Assembly: GCF_001640805.2 (NCBI RefSeq)
Contig: NC_066852.1
Location: 1,757,245 to 1,821,244 of the forward strand
DNA: 64,000 nt
Direction: 5' to 3'
Source of the DNA: Lates calcarifer
Lineage: Eukaryota; Chordata; Actinopteri; Centropomidae
The notes beneath the pieces are model-generated. The model did not search any database. It saw only the letters and a program-made list of their open reading frames with translations, and was not told where the DNA came from. Below are positions 26,801 through 38,625 of this stretch, one piece after another. Position 1 is the stretch's first letter; each line of letters begins with the position of its first letter. The translations under genes and the position numbers were made by a program.

Positions 26801-29800
26801 TGCTTAAATATTTGTCTTTATTCATATATGGTCCTTTTCTTGGATGATAAGGATGTGACCTTATTTCTAAACCAGGAAAACAGAACTTAAGTTTTTAGCT
26901 CTTTGTTTGTTTGCTCTGATTCAACATTTTCTGCTGCCAAAGCCAAAAAGATAGAAAACCCCTTCTTACCTAATTCACAAACATTGCCACTGTTCACAGT
27001 TTAAATCCTAGAAAACATTTGAATTTTGTATCTTTGGTTTGTAAGGTGAGAACTATGTTTATTGACAGAACAGTGTTTAAAAATCTGTCTCTGCCTTTTT
27101 CCTCCAGGAGGAAGAGGAGGAGGAGGAGGAGGAGGAAGAAGAAGAGGAGACGGAGACGGTGGAGGTGGAGGAGGTGGAGATCGTCAATGTCATACAGCAG
27201 AAGCCGCCACCAGCGATAGAGAAGATCACCCGGACGGAGGTGAAGGAGGTGAGGGAGGTGCCGCAGCCGGCGAAGCTGGACACGCGTTACTTTGGCGAGT
27301 TGCTGGCCGACGTCTACAGGAAGAACTGTGACATCCACTCCTGCATCTCTGAGCACGTGTCCAAGATCCGCGGACAGTAAGTGTTGATGTGTTTTATATA
27401 TACATAAATGTGTGACTGTCAGTTTAAAAAAGTGATAACAACAAGGCTGCAAGTTTATTTGGAGGGTCGATCCCTGTCACAAATCCTGATAGAGTCAGAA
27501 AAAGTCTGCAGACTTCTGCAGAGGAAAATATGACAAAGTTTTAAAAGGAAAGATGGGAGCTATGGACATCATAATTAGGGTTTCAAAATTCTGGGAATTC
27601 TGGGAATCCACATTTAATGCACATTTAATGCAAATTCAGTTGAATCAAGTCAGTTGTACTGGAGTAAATATATTTGATCTACAGTATTAAAGTTTAACAA
27701 GCAAAAAATAAATCAAAATGTGTTTATACTGTAGCTAGCCAGCTGGTAAATCAGAGATGCTAAATGTAAGCTAGCAGACACCATTTTATTGACAGTTAAA
27801 GAGGCTAGCTACCATGTTGCTAGCTAGCTCAACTTGTGATGCTGTTTCCTCTGCCGGTCTGTACAAGTCTGTAGGTTAGAGTTTGATTTAGCAGCTGATT
27901 GATGAGTGTTCATCTACTCTGTTTCAATCCATTTATCCAGCATCAATCGTAAAATATTTTACAAGTTTACATTCATGGTTCCCAGACAGTGTTTTATGAC
28001 CTACTGGTTTTTGTTGTAGCACCACCTTGAGGTTGACATTTTTGGCTTTTAGTGAAGTATCTCAACAGCAGCTCTTTGAGCATGTTAGCAGGCTGATGTT
28101 GGCATTTTTCTCAAAAACACGGTGGTCATTAAGTCTATCCTCGCAGAGTACCTAGCTGCTAAGTTGCTTGGCTAAATTGTCTTCCTCAAAATTAGCATGT
28201 CTGTCGTAAATCTAACGTTTTAAAACACTGAGAGTCATCTGCAAAATCCAGCACTATCACATTCTAAGCAATTCATTTATAATAATAAAATGTTATTTAT
28301 CCCTTCTTACCAACCAATAATTACATGTGGACATTAGATAGCAATAATGTTAGTAATATTTATCAGATAAAGCCTCATGTAATATTTGTTTTTTGGGGCG
28401 TGTACATGCACGATTTGACTATAAAACATGAAGCGCTGCTCTCCAAACACTTTCATGTGATGACATCATTAACAGTCTGGTTTTATTATCCTGGCAGATT
28501 AGCAGGTAGGTTCCTAGACAACATTTATGGAAAATCGTCATGGAGATAGACGCCTGGTGCGGCATGCTGGGGTTAGCGTCCTGAGCAGCAGCATGCTGCA
28601 ACAGGTCTGAGGGAAGAGTTGCGCCCTCGTCAGTCACCAATGGTCTTACCTCACACTTGTCCTGCAGACTCAGCAGGTGCAACCATGCGGATCCACAGCT
28701 ATGAATTATGGGTGTATGTGTGTGAGGGCTTGTTTTTATATCCTAGTGGAGACTTGAACCAGAGTGCAGTTACAATGTGGAGTAGGGCCTGCTTGGTTAT
28801 AGGGTTCAGCTGTGTCCAGTTCATAACACAATACTTACAGGAAACCTGGTTGATGTGAAGCGTAGGGTTAGGTGGTCTGAGTCCGCCAATGAGAGCGAGG
28901 TATAACAGAGTTACTGTTTTATGAAAGGTGAGGTGTTTGTCCATCAAGTTACCACCTAGCTGAGTCATTTTAGAATATCTGTGTGAGTGTGTGTGTGTGT
29001 GTGTTTGTGGATTTGTTTTACTATATTAATGGGGTCTGAAAACTGGAAACCCACTGTAGTTACTGTACTGTAGCTTTGTGGGGACCAAAATGCTGGACCC
29101 CACTTTTAAGTTTAAGAGTTATATAATAATTAAGGCGAAAACCTAGACTTTATGTATTTTAATTACATTATAATTTTCCATGTAATTTTACCAGGGTCAC
29201 ATTTAATGCTCTGTTTTTGTTATTGCATATAAAGCCTAACACTTAATGTTTATTTAAGAATTCCCGTTAACCTCAAATGTAATAACTGAACAACCAGGTA
29301 AGGTTTATGTAGAAATTTACATTAATTTAATTCAATCAAAGCTGACGTTGTTTAATTGATTAAAACTGACTCAACATGATATAAAAACACAGCATTAAAT
29401 GTGATGTTTTATACTGAGTTGTAGGCTTTTTTTGAGTGCATTCAGTTGTGATGGTTAAGAGTTAGAGAACACATTAAGTCAGTGACTGGTTCCCACAAAG
29501 ATAGGTGTATATGTGCGTGACTGAGCAATTAACCGTAAAATGTCTATCCTCCTCCAACTTTTCACCTCTCTGTCAGTTACCAAAGACATGAGAGGCTCTG
29601 AATCACTCAACAAAGACACGTACACACCTGCATTAGTAGCTTGTCACTTGTGTGGTCCTTGTTTTGACTCGTAGTCAGGGCTGGGTATGATTGAAATCGA
29701 TATCCTCAAGGATAAGTGTAGGGATCTTCTGTAAAAATACCATGAAAAGGCCAAACCAACAATGTTTTTTATCTTACTTCCAAGTAGTGTGTGTGTGTGT

Positions 29801-30609
29801 GTATCCAAAGCCTGGTTTGTCTTATTATTTTCATGCATATATTACAAATTACAAAGGCTTAAATATTGTCTTTGTGTTTTAATTACATTTTGATTTTCTG
29901 TGCAATTTTACCACATACTTCCAATGTAAAAGGTCATATTTCTGCTATTTTTTTCTATCATTTTGAGTCAGTGTGAATAAATTAAATAACATTAGGTTAA
30001 TGTAAACTTTTACATAAACCTTCTGTAGTCCTTCAGTTATTTTATATAAAGTTAAGGGGGACTTTTTACATAAAGTGATTATTCAAGAATTATACATAAA
30101 TTAAACACTTACATAAGAATTCCCCTTAACTTTGTATGTAATAACTAAATAAACACATAAGGTTTATGTAGGAAGATTACATTAACTTCATGTAATCAAA
30201 GTTCACATTATTTAATTTATTCAACCTGATTCAACATGATACAAAAACATAACATAATTGTGACCTTTTACATTGAAAGGATCTGTTAAAATTAAAATGT
30301 AATTTAAAACTGTAATTGTCAAGTGTACTGTACCTTATCAGGACCCTAACCTAAATTTAACATTTTAATCTTAAAATAAATAGTTTACCTTGTACAGACC
30401 AAATGTTTACTGTGGGTGCAGGAAGTCATGTGACTGTGTGAACCATATGATAAATACACAAAACACACACACACACACACACACAGTCAAGAGTCAATGA
30501 GAGAAAGAATCAGAGTAAACCCTGACGACTGAAACACCGCTCACTCTCTCCCACACACATCCCAGGCCTCTCCGGTCATGTCGCCCTCCTCATTGTTTGT
30601 CTTTCCTCT

Positions 30610-30664
<55 letters not shown>

Positions 30665-33600
30665 AGGAAACACCGGCTGGATCCCAGCAATGACTACAAG
30701 GTGAGAAACAAACTTTCAACACACACACATCTGATAAAGAAATCTGAGCAGACAAAACATCCTCTGGTTCAACTTAGAGCCTGAAAGTAAAGCTGATTAA
30801 AAAAAATGTTGAATGTTTTCGCTTTAAGGCTACAAGTAAAAGTTATTAATATAAATTGTGGATTTTATTTTATTTTTTTTAAATTCTCTGACGGGTAATT
30901 TTACTCTTGTTTAATTTGTTTGTGTGTAATGTGTGTTTTGTGTGTGTTCAGGTGGAGAGAGAGGAGGTGGAGGCTTTGATTCCCAAAGGAGCCACTGAAC
31001 TGACCAAACAACAAATCCGCTACCTGCTGCAGGTGAGAGAGAGAATCCAATAAAATGTCAATTAATTCAATTCTGTACGACTGTAACACACGTCCCCATA
31101 AAACCAGAGTCTGTATTGATACCAAGGCTCCAGACTATATTTATCCTCTAGTCGGACTGGTTCTCATTACTGAAAATTTTACGGGTACAAGCCCAAAAGT
31201 TAGGACCGCTTAAATCAAAATTCAACACAACATATTTATATTTTTTCCATCTTAACTGTGTTACTGATAAATGCTTTGGTAATAAATAGGCAATTCTCAT
31301 AAATAACAATGTGTTGTTTTATTCTAAAGGAAAAGGTTTTATTAAAATCTACAAGAATGATTGAAGTTGCCCTTTACTGTATCTTATCCCTGACCTTATC
31401 ATCACAAATTTATCATTCATTAAAAATGAATAAGTTCAGAGCAGGAATAGAGCTGATTTATATTTTAAGTATGATTAAATACCGTAGCTTGTTAGCAACA
31501 ATTCACTATTAACTTAACTGTTTGGTGTTAAACATGTCGGGAGAGAGTGGTTATAAGATTTAGTCTCACTGTCCCTTGTATGAATTTGATTATTCACAAA
31601 CAATTATTAATACATGAAAATGTGTTTAAAGACAAATAAAATGAGGAGAAAAGTGATTCCCAGAGTGAAACTTCAATATTAAAAGCATGGTCAGGGACCA
31701 CCAGAGGGCCACGGGCCACTGGTTGAATACCCCTTGTTTAAAATACACATCAAAACAGTATTGTTTATATAAGGAAATCAGACATTTTAAAAGTGTTTAT
31801 TAGTGTTTGTGTCAGCGACGACTTCTCCTGTGAGAAACCTCAACTGGTTTATCGACAGTAATGACAGTTATATTCTATATAATGATATATCATTACAGAT
31901 GTGAGCAAACCTTTTGTAGTATGTTTAAAAAGAAACCTCTTTATACACATGTGCATATGATTCCCATAATGTATGTTTATTGGGATGAGTGATTTGATGG
32001 TTTGCTGCAGACTATTGTGGTACTCATGCCTGTGTTGTGTTAATTCTTCTCTCTGTGTGGTTTCCTCTAGACTCGTCTCACTGCAGATAAGAGCATGCGT
32101 CTGCTGCTGTCCACCTTCAGCAGCCTGAGAGAGGAGCTCCTCCACATGTCCGAGGACCTGCGGGTAAGAGATTTTAACAGATTCATGGTTTTTCTTCTTT
32201 ATGTTGTAGTAGGAATGAAGATTTCGTGCTAGTAAAAGGAGTAATGCCACAAAAATACTTTGTAAAGTAAATATTCTGCATTCAAAATGTTATTAAAGCA
32301 AAAACTTGACACAAAATTTACCTAAATATCAAAAGAAATACACTGGACAGATGTTTCCATGTGTCATTTTGGTTATTATTAGAGAATTATTGTTGTTTAC
32401 ATGTAGCTAATTTTAAGTATATACTAATCTGCAGTGTATCTTATAATTGAAATAACATGCATTAATATCTAAGAGATTTCTTTTGTGTTTTAAGTCTTCA
32501 TCCACTTCCACAAGTGAATAAGATCAACGTCAGAGGGATGGCTCCTTACAATTGTGCGATCAAATTAAATGCTGTAAATTACACCAGACATATCCAGGCT
32601 TCAGGCCAGATAACAGCTAATGATTACCTGTGTAACTGTGGTGCGGTGGAGTCTGTTTTATTGTGCGCTTGCATTCCTGAAGAGAAACAGTTAGCAGCGC
32701 CAGCAGTTCTTTATTTCATCTGTTATAATGTTCTCTTCCAACAAAAAACAAGAGACAAAACCATGTATGTGAATGATGTAAACACGAGAATAAATACAGA
32801 TGTCTCACCTGCACATGATTAAAAACAGACTACAACAGGAAATATCTGATTGATCCACTTACAAACAAGAAGAAAATATTTCATTATTTTACTGTTAATG
32901 TGGAGATATGACTGATTTCTGTCTGTCTGTTGTGTTTCAGCGTCTGGAGAGTGAGAAGGAGACTTTGGAGAGGGATCTGAGTTTCAAAGCAGACCAGGCT
33001 CGGCAGTACGACTGCCTCCTGGAGGCCGTCCGAGAAAACAACAGACAGCTGCAGGTACAGTGCACCTGTCTTACCTGTGTGTTTATATATGTGTGTGGAG
33101 GGATTTGTTTATTTCTGAAGAGGAGACAGAGGGAATTTGGGGTGTAAGGTAAAGCTAAAAAATTAACTTTTTATATATTTGAATTTGGCTCAAAATAGTA
33201 CAGTGTGGGAGGTATGGGGAAAATATGTAAAATGTATTTTAAAAAATGTGATACATGGCTATAATGGCAGAAATAGAGTGGTGCAGGGATGACGTATTTT
33301 TGTAGTTAGCATCAGCTAGCATCACTCTGGTTCCCTCCACAAAAAGCAAATGGGATTTTTTCCTCTGGTTTTTGGATTATTGCAGAAAATAAACTGTGAC
33401 CAACAAAAGTTTCTGATACTACTCTGATAGTTTCTGATACGTTAAAACCACAGACCTTATTTCAGGCATTCAACCAAAAACCCACTGACTTTGGGACGAA
33501 GGAGCGCTAGTGCTAAAATGCTGACTCACCTCCGGTGTTTAGGACTCATTCCTGCACCACTCTTTCTATGCTGTGACATTAGGGTTTTTCATCAGCACAG

Positions 33601-36600
33601 ACGTTTATTGCAGTGTCATATTCAAAATTTAAATTTGATCCTGTAAAATGAAAAATAATAAATAAATTAAATAATATTTAAAAAGTACGTAAAAAGTATT
33701 CAAAGAAAGCTGTGATGACTGAGGATTTGGTTAAGATTTAGCTGTTGATATAACAAATACAAAAAAAAACAGTTTAACAGCATCAATAACTACGGCATGT
33801 AAAATCACTATGTACATCTGTGAAACAGTTGAAGCAAAAACTGAACATTATAGACTGAATTATATATTAAACAGCATCAGTATCACACAGCAGCTTTGTG
33901 AATGTGTAAACGTTTGTCCCTCTCCAGTTGTCTCTGAAGGAGACCAGCGCCGCCCATCGCTCCCTGGAGAGCCAGCTGATGACCAGCCGAAACACTGACT
34001 CGAACCGCGAGTTCAAGCTTAAAGAGCTGGAGGGAAGGATGAGAGCGCTGGAGAAGGAGAACGAGATGCTCCGACAGAAGGTAAAAACACCACTCGTCCC
34101 ACTCTGCCTGTCTCCCCGTCCAAAAACACATGTAATTTGAAAAAGATACCTTCTTGCTCTGTTCTCCATCGCCTCCAACACCATTGTCCGCTGTCTTTTC
34201 TGGACTAGATCCATAGATCTAGACTGAGACACTTTTGTTCTTGCGATACTGTGAAATTAACGATAACGTTACATCCCTAATTAGAAGTAATCAGTTTAGT
34301 CGTGCTCTTAACCAGGAGCCTAACAATTTCTAAATGTATCTAATTTACAATATTTGCTGTTGTCTAAATTTTAACTTGTATAAAGTAACATTAATCAAAA
34401 CATGCTCATATGAGGGTTGATTGATAAGTTTGTTGCCTGAAGTAGCAGGAGACGCATTTAACAGCCCTGGTTAGTTCACCAGCAGTGATGATATTTGGTG
34501 CATGAAGGCTGAAGTTGTTCATTTTCTCACAGTGCTCACTCACAGTTTTCAATTATCTAAGATAGAAAAACCCTGAAAGTTGTTAACTTCAAGCTCTGTG
34601 TAATGATAATAAAGAGTTGAACTGTGTATGTTTATGTGATGAGAACTCCCTGAATTCATCTCTTTTCCATCTTAGGCCACAAACTTATCAATCATCTCTT
34701 GCACATGAGGGTTTGAGAACCAGCTGCAGTTAAACCATTTGTCTCTTTGGATCACTGACTGTGGCAAGAGTTCACTTTGCAAGCCAACTTTTTTTTTCTC
34801 ACTTCATAAAATAAATAAACCCGTATGAGTGTTCCAACGTAAGTTCTTACCTGATTGGTTCACAAAATGGTTAAGTTTTCTTGCTCCTGTTCAGTCAAAT
34901 ACAGACTCAAACTTTGCACACAGATTGAGATGTGTGAGATTCTTAGCACCCACTGTGATTTGGAAAGTGTCTGAAAATATAAGATATTAAAAATATCAAA
35001 ATATTTGGATGATGTTTATGTTTTAATACAAAACATTTAAATAATAAGAAATTGCTTTAACTAATTCTGATTAATGGCATTTTCTGTGTTAGATTGAATG
35101 AACATAGGTAATGTTGAAAGGTTATAATTAATGGGACATTTGGCTTATGGATGCAAACTGACATGAAATAATGTACACCAAAAAGAACTGGATAAAAACA
35201 TAAAAATCAGGACACACATGTTAAATCTTGTGTTGATTTCCTCTCTCCCTCGTCCGTACTTCAGCTGGCAGGCCAAGGCAGCAGCACCACCCTGCACATC
35301 AAGACAGAGGAGTTGTCACGTCAGTACAACGACCAGCTCAGCACCATGAGACAAGAAAAAGACCAGGAGATACAGAGGCTGAGGGTGAGAGTGAAACAAG
35401 ATTGTTGGATGCATTGTTATGTAATCTGGTGTAGGCCTTCAGGCTGAAATATGTGTAGTTTTGTAAAGTTGATTGGGGACACCACCATTAAAATAAGAGG
35501 TAGTGATACAGTTATATATACTTACTTACTTATTTTAGATTCCTGGACCCTAAAATAAAAAGACCTGGATGACTAACCTACACAGACATGCTGAAAATGT
35601 CCTCAGGGATCATTTAAAAGTTACATCTTGCCAATCAAATCTTCAGTCCACTGCATACTTACTGAAATGTCCCTCGTCCCTCTCCGTCCTGCCTCCAGTC
35701 CCAGATAACACGAATGCAGACAGAGGTCACCACCGAGAAATCGTCCTCAGAGAAGAGTCTCCAGCTGAAGATCTCAGAGCTGCTCTCCATGTTGGAGCAG
35801 CGACAGACCACCATCACCCGACAGGAGGAGGTCTCCAACACACACAAACACAACACACCAACATCGTCTCTGCTGCTATTTCAGTCCAGTCTTTTAACAT
35901 AATGTTGATTGAACATTTGATGACCAAAGTCAAGGCAACTGTAAAGAAGCAGAACAATGTCTTAGTGATGTATTGACATTTTTTGTGTGTTTGGTCAATG
36001 CACAAAGACACTGCGTGACATTATTGAAATGAAGCGTATAAATCATGAAAAACCAAGCCACCTGGCTGCTGTTACACACATACTGATCTGTTTACATAGA
36101 AAACACACATACATTCCTTCCAGGCTTGTGACTTGATTTGTTCCTTCAGAAGTTCTTTCACCTTTCAGGTCTGACCACATTCTCACTGATGTTTTTTTTT
36201 TTTTCCATGCAGCTTCTCCTGAAGCAGCTTGTCAATTACTTCAACCTCAGGAATGTTTTTCTCACCCTGGGGTGCAGGTGTCACATACCTGTGTTATAAT
36301 TTCTCACACAAATGGCAGCGCTAAGTTCTGGGTGAAGCTTATTTGCATATAAAGCTTCAAAAACCAGAAAGCAGAGAAGCTACTCTGATTTTAAAAAAAA
36401 AAAGGTCTTTTTGCATTGCCAACAGTGTCACATTTCATGACAAGAAATAACTACATAATCAATTCAGATACACAAGTCACACTACAGATGTGCTGTAAAC
36501 ACACCGTACCTGTCAACAGCTGCTGACCTTTGACCTCTTCTGGCTCTCAGGAGATCAGGAAGCTGATGCAAGACAGGAACGACTCCTCCAAGACGACCAC

Positions 36601-38625
36601 CAAGACCATCATCACCAAGAGGTACAACACAGCTGCAACCTGTCAGAGTACAAATATGATTAAGTTACATTTTAAAAGTAAAATTATAAGTAAATCAATC
36701 AGTTACTTGATCAATTGAACATTTACACCAGCTATTATAATAATTAATTAAACACTTCTGTCATTTCTGAATCAAAACTGTCAAATATTTGATTGTTCTT
36801 CTTAATTGAGCTGCATTTCCTTTTCTTACCTTGATATTAAATTAAGTACATTTTGGTTTTGGAAATTGCTACAGATATTTTCTGTATTATAAACCCCTGA
36901 TCAACACAAGACATTTAGATCCAACCACTGTTGGTTTTTTAAAACCTGCTTCAGTAGGTTGTTGAGTTTGGTGCATAAATTCAAAATATTCCAAGGTGGA
37001 TTTGCTATAAACCAATAAACAAATGAAATGAGAAAAGAGAGTAAAGAGAGAAAAGAAATGTAACTTTTGCAACAGCGCCCTCTATGGCCACAATTAATTC
37101 TGTTGAACTTTGAGTCCAAACAGTTAGGAGACCACAGATAAACACATCAAACTCCTTTAAGACTTCCTTATAAAGATAAATGCCAGCTTTTCATGACTTT
37201 CTAACTGATCTACAGGTGAGTATTTTCATTGTAAAAGCTACTAAAAGGTAGAAAGAACTAATCTGACACTCCAGGAGATGAATCACAAGAAGGAAAACTA
37301 TCACCTAAAAACACATTATTATCTTACCCTTAAGTGTAAAATCTGTTGATTCAAGTCCTCATTGAATATATCTCCATGTGTGTCTCTGTGTAGATACAGG
37401 AACCAGTACCCCATCCTCGGTCTGCTCAGTGACGACTACCAGGCCACTTCACCGGTCAAAGAGGCCAAAACCATTGTCATCGAGAGAACTGGAGAGATGA
37501 TCAAACAGGTAAAAACAGAAGAGAGGTGGAAGTTAGTTTTAAAAGGAGGTAATCCAATAAGTCGTAACAACACAGGGCAATGTTGACCACCTGCCGTTGC
37601 TCAACACACTGCAACTAGCAACAACTTTAATTGTCCGTTGGGGACACATGGATTTAAGATGTGATCTACCAGCTCAGTCTTGCTCCTAAAAGGGATAGCT
37701 CAGAGATTTCTTAACCTTATTTTTACACCCAAAAACATGGGGACAAATATAGGGACAGGGACAAAAATCTTTGGAATTGTTGCAGTATAGAGCAAGAATA
37801 GTGTACAACACTGATTACATTGCTCAATCCTGCTCTGATTGCAAAGAGAATACTCTTTACAGACACAGCAGACATTCATTCATTGATTTGGAGTCAGACC
37901 AACTCGTGCCACCTTGTGAGGAAAAGGTGGTACTACAGACATTTCTGCTTGAGGTTCTTGGGTTTAAGTTTACAATTCAATACATTTGAATTGGTAATTG
38001 GACAGGATTATTGAAGGATTGTTGATATTCATGTGAGACTGACTTTTATATGAGCTCTGGACTTTCTATACATGTCCTAGATACATTAAATTTAAACATT
38101 ACAGCAGGTACTTTGAAACTGTACAATTCAGTGTCAAATAATTAATAAAAATGCCTTGCAGCCCCAAAATCTCCTTTGTATCCAAGTCACGAAACAAAAA
38201 ACAACACTGACTGTCAAGTTACTCTTTGAACTGTTCCCAACTCAACTCACCACTTTCCTACACATTTAAATGCAGCATAATGCCTGTGTATCATCATCAT
38301 CAAAGTAAAAATGAACATGGCCACAGCCAAACTAACTGCCCATTTTAATCATCCATTGCATTTTAAATCTACATACCCACACGTCAACAGTAAGTATAGT
38401 AGGCTCTGACAGAAACCTTCAACGTTCACCTTTGTTTTCACTGCACTTCTGCTACATAGAAACACTGGGAGACCAAAAAAATCAAGGTTATATATTCTCT
38501 GCTGTTCTTGTCAACTGTCCAGACACCTTCATTTTTTTCAAACTGACTAAATATTTGCACAAAAACGTAACAATTGTACCTGTGTTTTGTTTATTTCGAA
38601 ACAGGAAATCATTACAACCCCTTAA
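8813..38625 (+). CDS. pof1b: pof1b, POF1B actin-binding coiled-coil protein, complete, 13 coding exons
   Basis: Exons: 8813-9145, 13384-13464, 27108-27376, 30667-30700, 30952-31032, 32071-32163, 32941-33054, 33928-34080, 35265-35384, 35699-35830, 36551-36621, 37394-37508 and 38605-38625. They give 1617 nt, 538 residues and TAA (human about 589). Identity rests on collinear blocks with mammalian POF1B: KLDTRYFGELLADVYRKN, LIPKGATELTKQQIRYLL, DKSMRLLLSTFSSLREEL and YRNQYPILGLLSDDY. The N-terminus is Gln/Met/Val-rich low complexity (residues 1-140) with a Thr run near residue 9 and a MMQQP repeat. An acidic tract of 17 Glu follows at about 136-152. Residues about 260-485 are coiled coil. The family binds non-muscle actin and acts at epithelial junctions and cilia (known, not shown here). 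The last exon (EIITTP-stop) is tiny and the least certain; another acceptor at about 38650 would add one residue. The exon 10 donor GTCTCC is very weak. Confidence 0.95.
10461..10565. repeat. Dispersed teleost repeat fragment
   Basis: Contains GGTGCTGCAACAATCAATTG, then GTTGATC and AATCGTTTAGTC, resembling the widespread fish element built around 'gctgcaact...gattaatcgatta'. Assignment is from memory of the family pattern. Confidence 0.5.
12385..12605. repeat. Dispersed teleost repeat, same family as 10.46 and 24.35 kb
   Basis: Shows the ordered landmarks of that family: AGCTTCTCAA, AGGATTTGCT, GACAAAACAAG, GATGTCACCTTGG, CACTATTTTCTGACA and a final AATCAATAGATAAAC. Diverged but nearly full length. 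Confidence 0.6.
16017..16335 (+). repeat. Dispersed teleost repeat with internal duplication
   Basis: Two related half-units each contain 'ACTTGGACTCAA(G/A)GATG(G/A)ACTGAT' type sequence followed by 'GGTGG' and 'CAAGGTCA'. Similar runs are widespread in percomorph genomes. It contains no long ORF. Confidence 0.6.
18880..19025 (+). mobile_element. Tc1-like transposase remnant
   Basis: Degraded coding sequence for the end of a Tc1-family transposase. Readable pieces include QHDSASVHKTRSIQ, then after frameshifts the equivalent of the 'PDLNPIEHLWDELER' region (CCTGACCTCAG ... TTTGGGATGAACTGGAACG). Stops and indels make it dead. It is followed directly by a second repeat fragment. Confidence 0.65.
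19018..19130 (+). repeat. Dispersed repeat fragment
   Basis: Starts GGCTGTAACTATCATC and contains AATGCCAGGGAAAAAGTG followed by AAAAATGCTCATTA. It matches the same family pattern as 10.46, 12.4 and 24.35 kb and abuts the Tc1 remnant. Confidence 0.5.
20470..20530 (+). repeat. Retroelement-tail-like repeat
   Basis: Contains CTTTATTGTCATTGTACAAC followed by AAAATTTTGAGAGG, a tail sequence that recurs in many teleost dispersed repeats. Only the short tail is recognisable. Confidence 0.45.
24346..24440 (+). repeat. Dispersed repeat fragment
   Basis: GATTAATGTGTAGATTAG, AATGTCAGAAAATTGTG and ACAAGACAACGTCTTCAG occur in the same order as in the 12.4-kb element, in the opposite sense. Confidence 0.55.
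26195..26360 (+). mobile_element. Tc1-like transposase 3' remnant
   Basis: Reads like the extreme 3' coding end of a Tc1-family transposase: 'ACTTCAACCTCAT..AACACCTTTGGGGTGAACTGGAA' pieces, then ATCCCTGCAGGTTCCACAAT, TAGAAAGCCT and GGAGGCTGTTA. Multiple frameshifts; not functional. Confidence 0.6.
26425..26505 (-). repeat. MITE end fragment
   Basis: On the minus strand it begins CTAGGGATGGGAATTATTC and continues with GATACTGATACC, typical of the ends of common teleost 'gggatgggaat' elements. The other end was not identified. Confidence 0.35.
28980..29105 (+). repeat. TG microsatellite with attached dispersed repeat
   Basis: A TG run (about 28982-29002) is followed by GTGGGGACCAAAATGCTGG, a phrase recurrent next to fish TG repeats. 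It lies within pof1b intron 3. Confidence 0.5.
29154..29420 (+). mobile_element. Partial copy of the palindromic element at 29.88 kb
   Basis: Shares TTTTAATTACATT, CAATTTTACC-like, AAGAATTCCC(C)TTAAC, GGTTTATGTAG and CAACATGAT(A)C(A)AAAAACA blocks, in the same order, with the element at 29876-30310. It appears to lack most of the left arm, so it is a deletion derivative. Confidence 0.6.
29876..30310. mobile_element. Palindromic (foldback) MITE-like element, about 435 bp
   Basis: The two halves are inverted repeats. GTTTTAATTACATTTTGATT and AATGTAAAAGGTCA on the left mirror TGACCTTTTACATT and AATTAAAATGTAATTTAAAAC on the right. Closer in, ACATAAACCTT and AAGTTAAGGGG mirror CCCCTTAACTT and AAGGTTTATGT. 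There is no coding capacity. It lies in pof1b intron 3. Confidence 0.7.
30463..30485. repeat. (CA)n microsatellite, pof1b intron 3
   Basis: About 11 CA units, in complementary orientation to the TG tract 130 nt downstream. Confidence 0.95.
30613..30660 (+). repeat. (TG)24 tract serving as the 3' end of pof1b intron 3
   Basis: 24 TG units are followed by TTACAG and then exon 4 at 30667, so the tract occupies the place of the polypyrimidine tract. The exon it precedes is only 34 nt long. Confidence 0.95.
33276..33562. mobile_element. Foldback MITE with GAGTGGTGCAGG termini
   Basis: The left end GAGTGGTGCAGGGATGA and right end TCATTCCTGCACCACTC are inverted repeats enclosing 287 bp. A related, longer copy occurs at 43606-44473. 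It is noncoding and lies in pof1b intron 7; no target-site duplication was evident. Confidence 0.7.
34413..34700. mobile_element. MITE with TGATAAGTTTGT(T/G)GCC termini
   Basis: The left end GATTGATAAGTTTGTTGCCT (34419 on) is matched in inverse by AGGCCACAAACTTATCAATC, ending 34693. Noncoding, about 290 bp, in pof1b intron 8. The same termini bound the composite element at 43.1-44.5 kb. Confidence 0.7.
35555..35600 (+). repeat. Fragment of a dispersed repeat (GACCTGGATGACT family)
   Basis: GACCTGGATGACTAACCTAC followed by ACAGACAT matches the tail of the repeats at 41.5 and 43.3 kb. Confidence 0.5.

Larger units (their letters stand above)
13465..27107 (+). other. pof1b intron 2, 13.6 kb
   Basis: By far the largest intron. 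It carries dispersed repeats at 16017-16335, 19018-19130, 20470-20530, 24346-24440 and 26425-26505, and Tc1-like transposase remnants at 18880-19025 and 26195-26360. ORFs of up to 148 codons (25178-25624) have no recognisable domain, are repeat-derived or low complexity, and are not called. No embedded gene was found. Confidence 0.7.

Noticed and set aside
26994..27452. Minus-strand 152-codon and other-frame ORFs over pof1b exon 3
   Set aside because: Poly-Leu, poly-Ser and Arg/Gly-rich readings of the GAG repeat; the true frame is fixed by the POF1B match.
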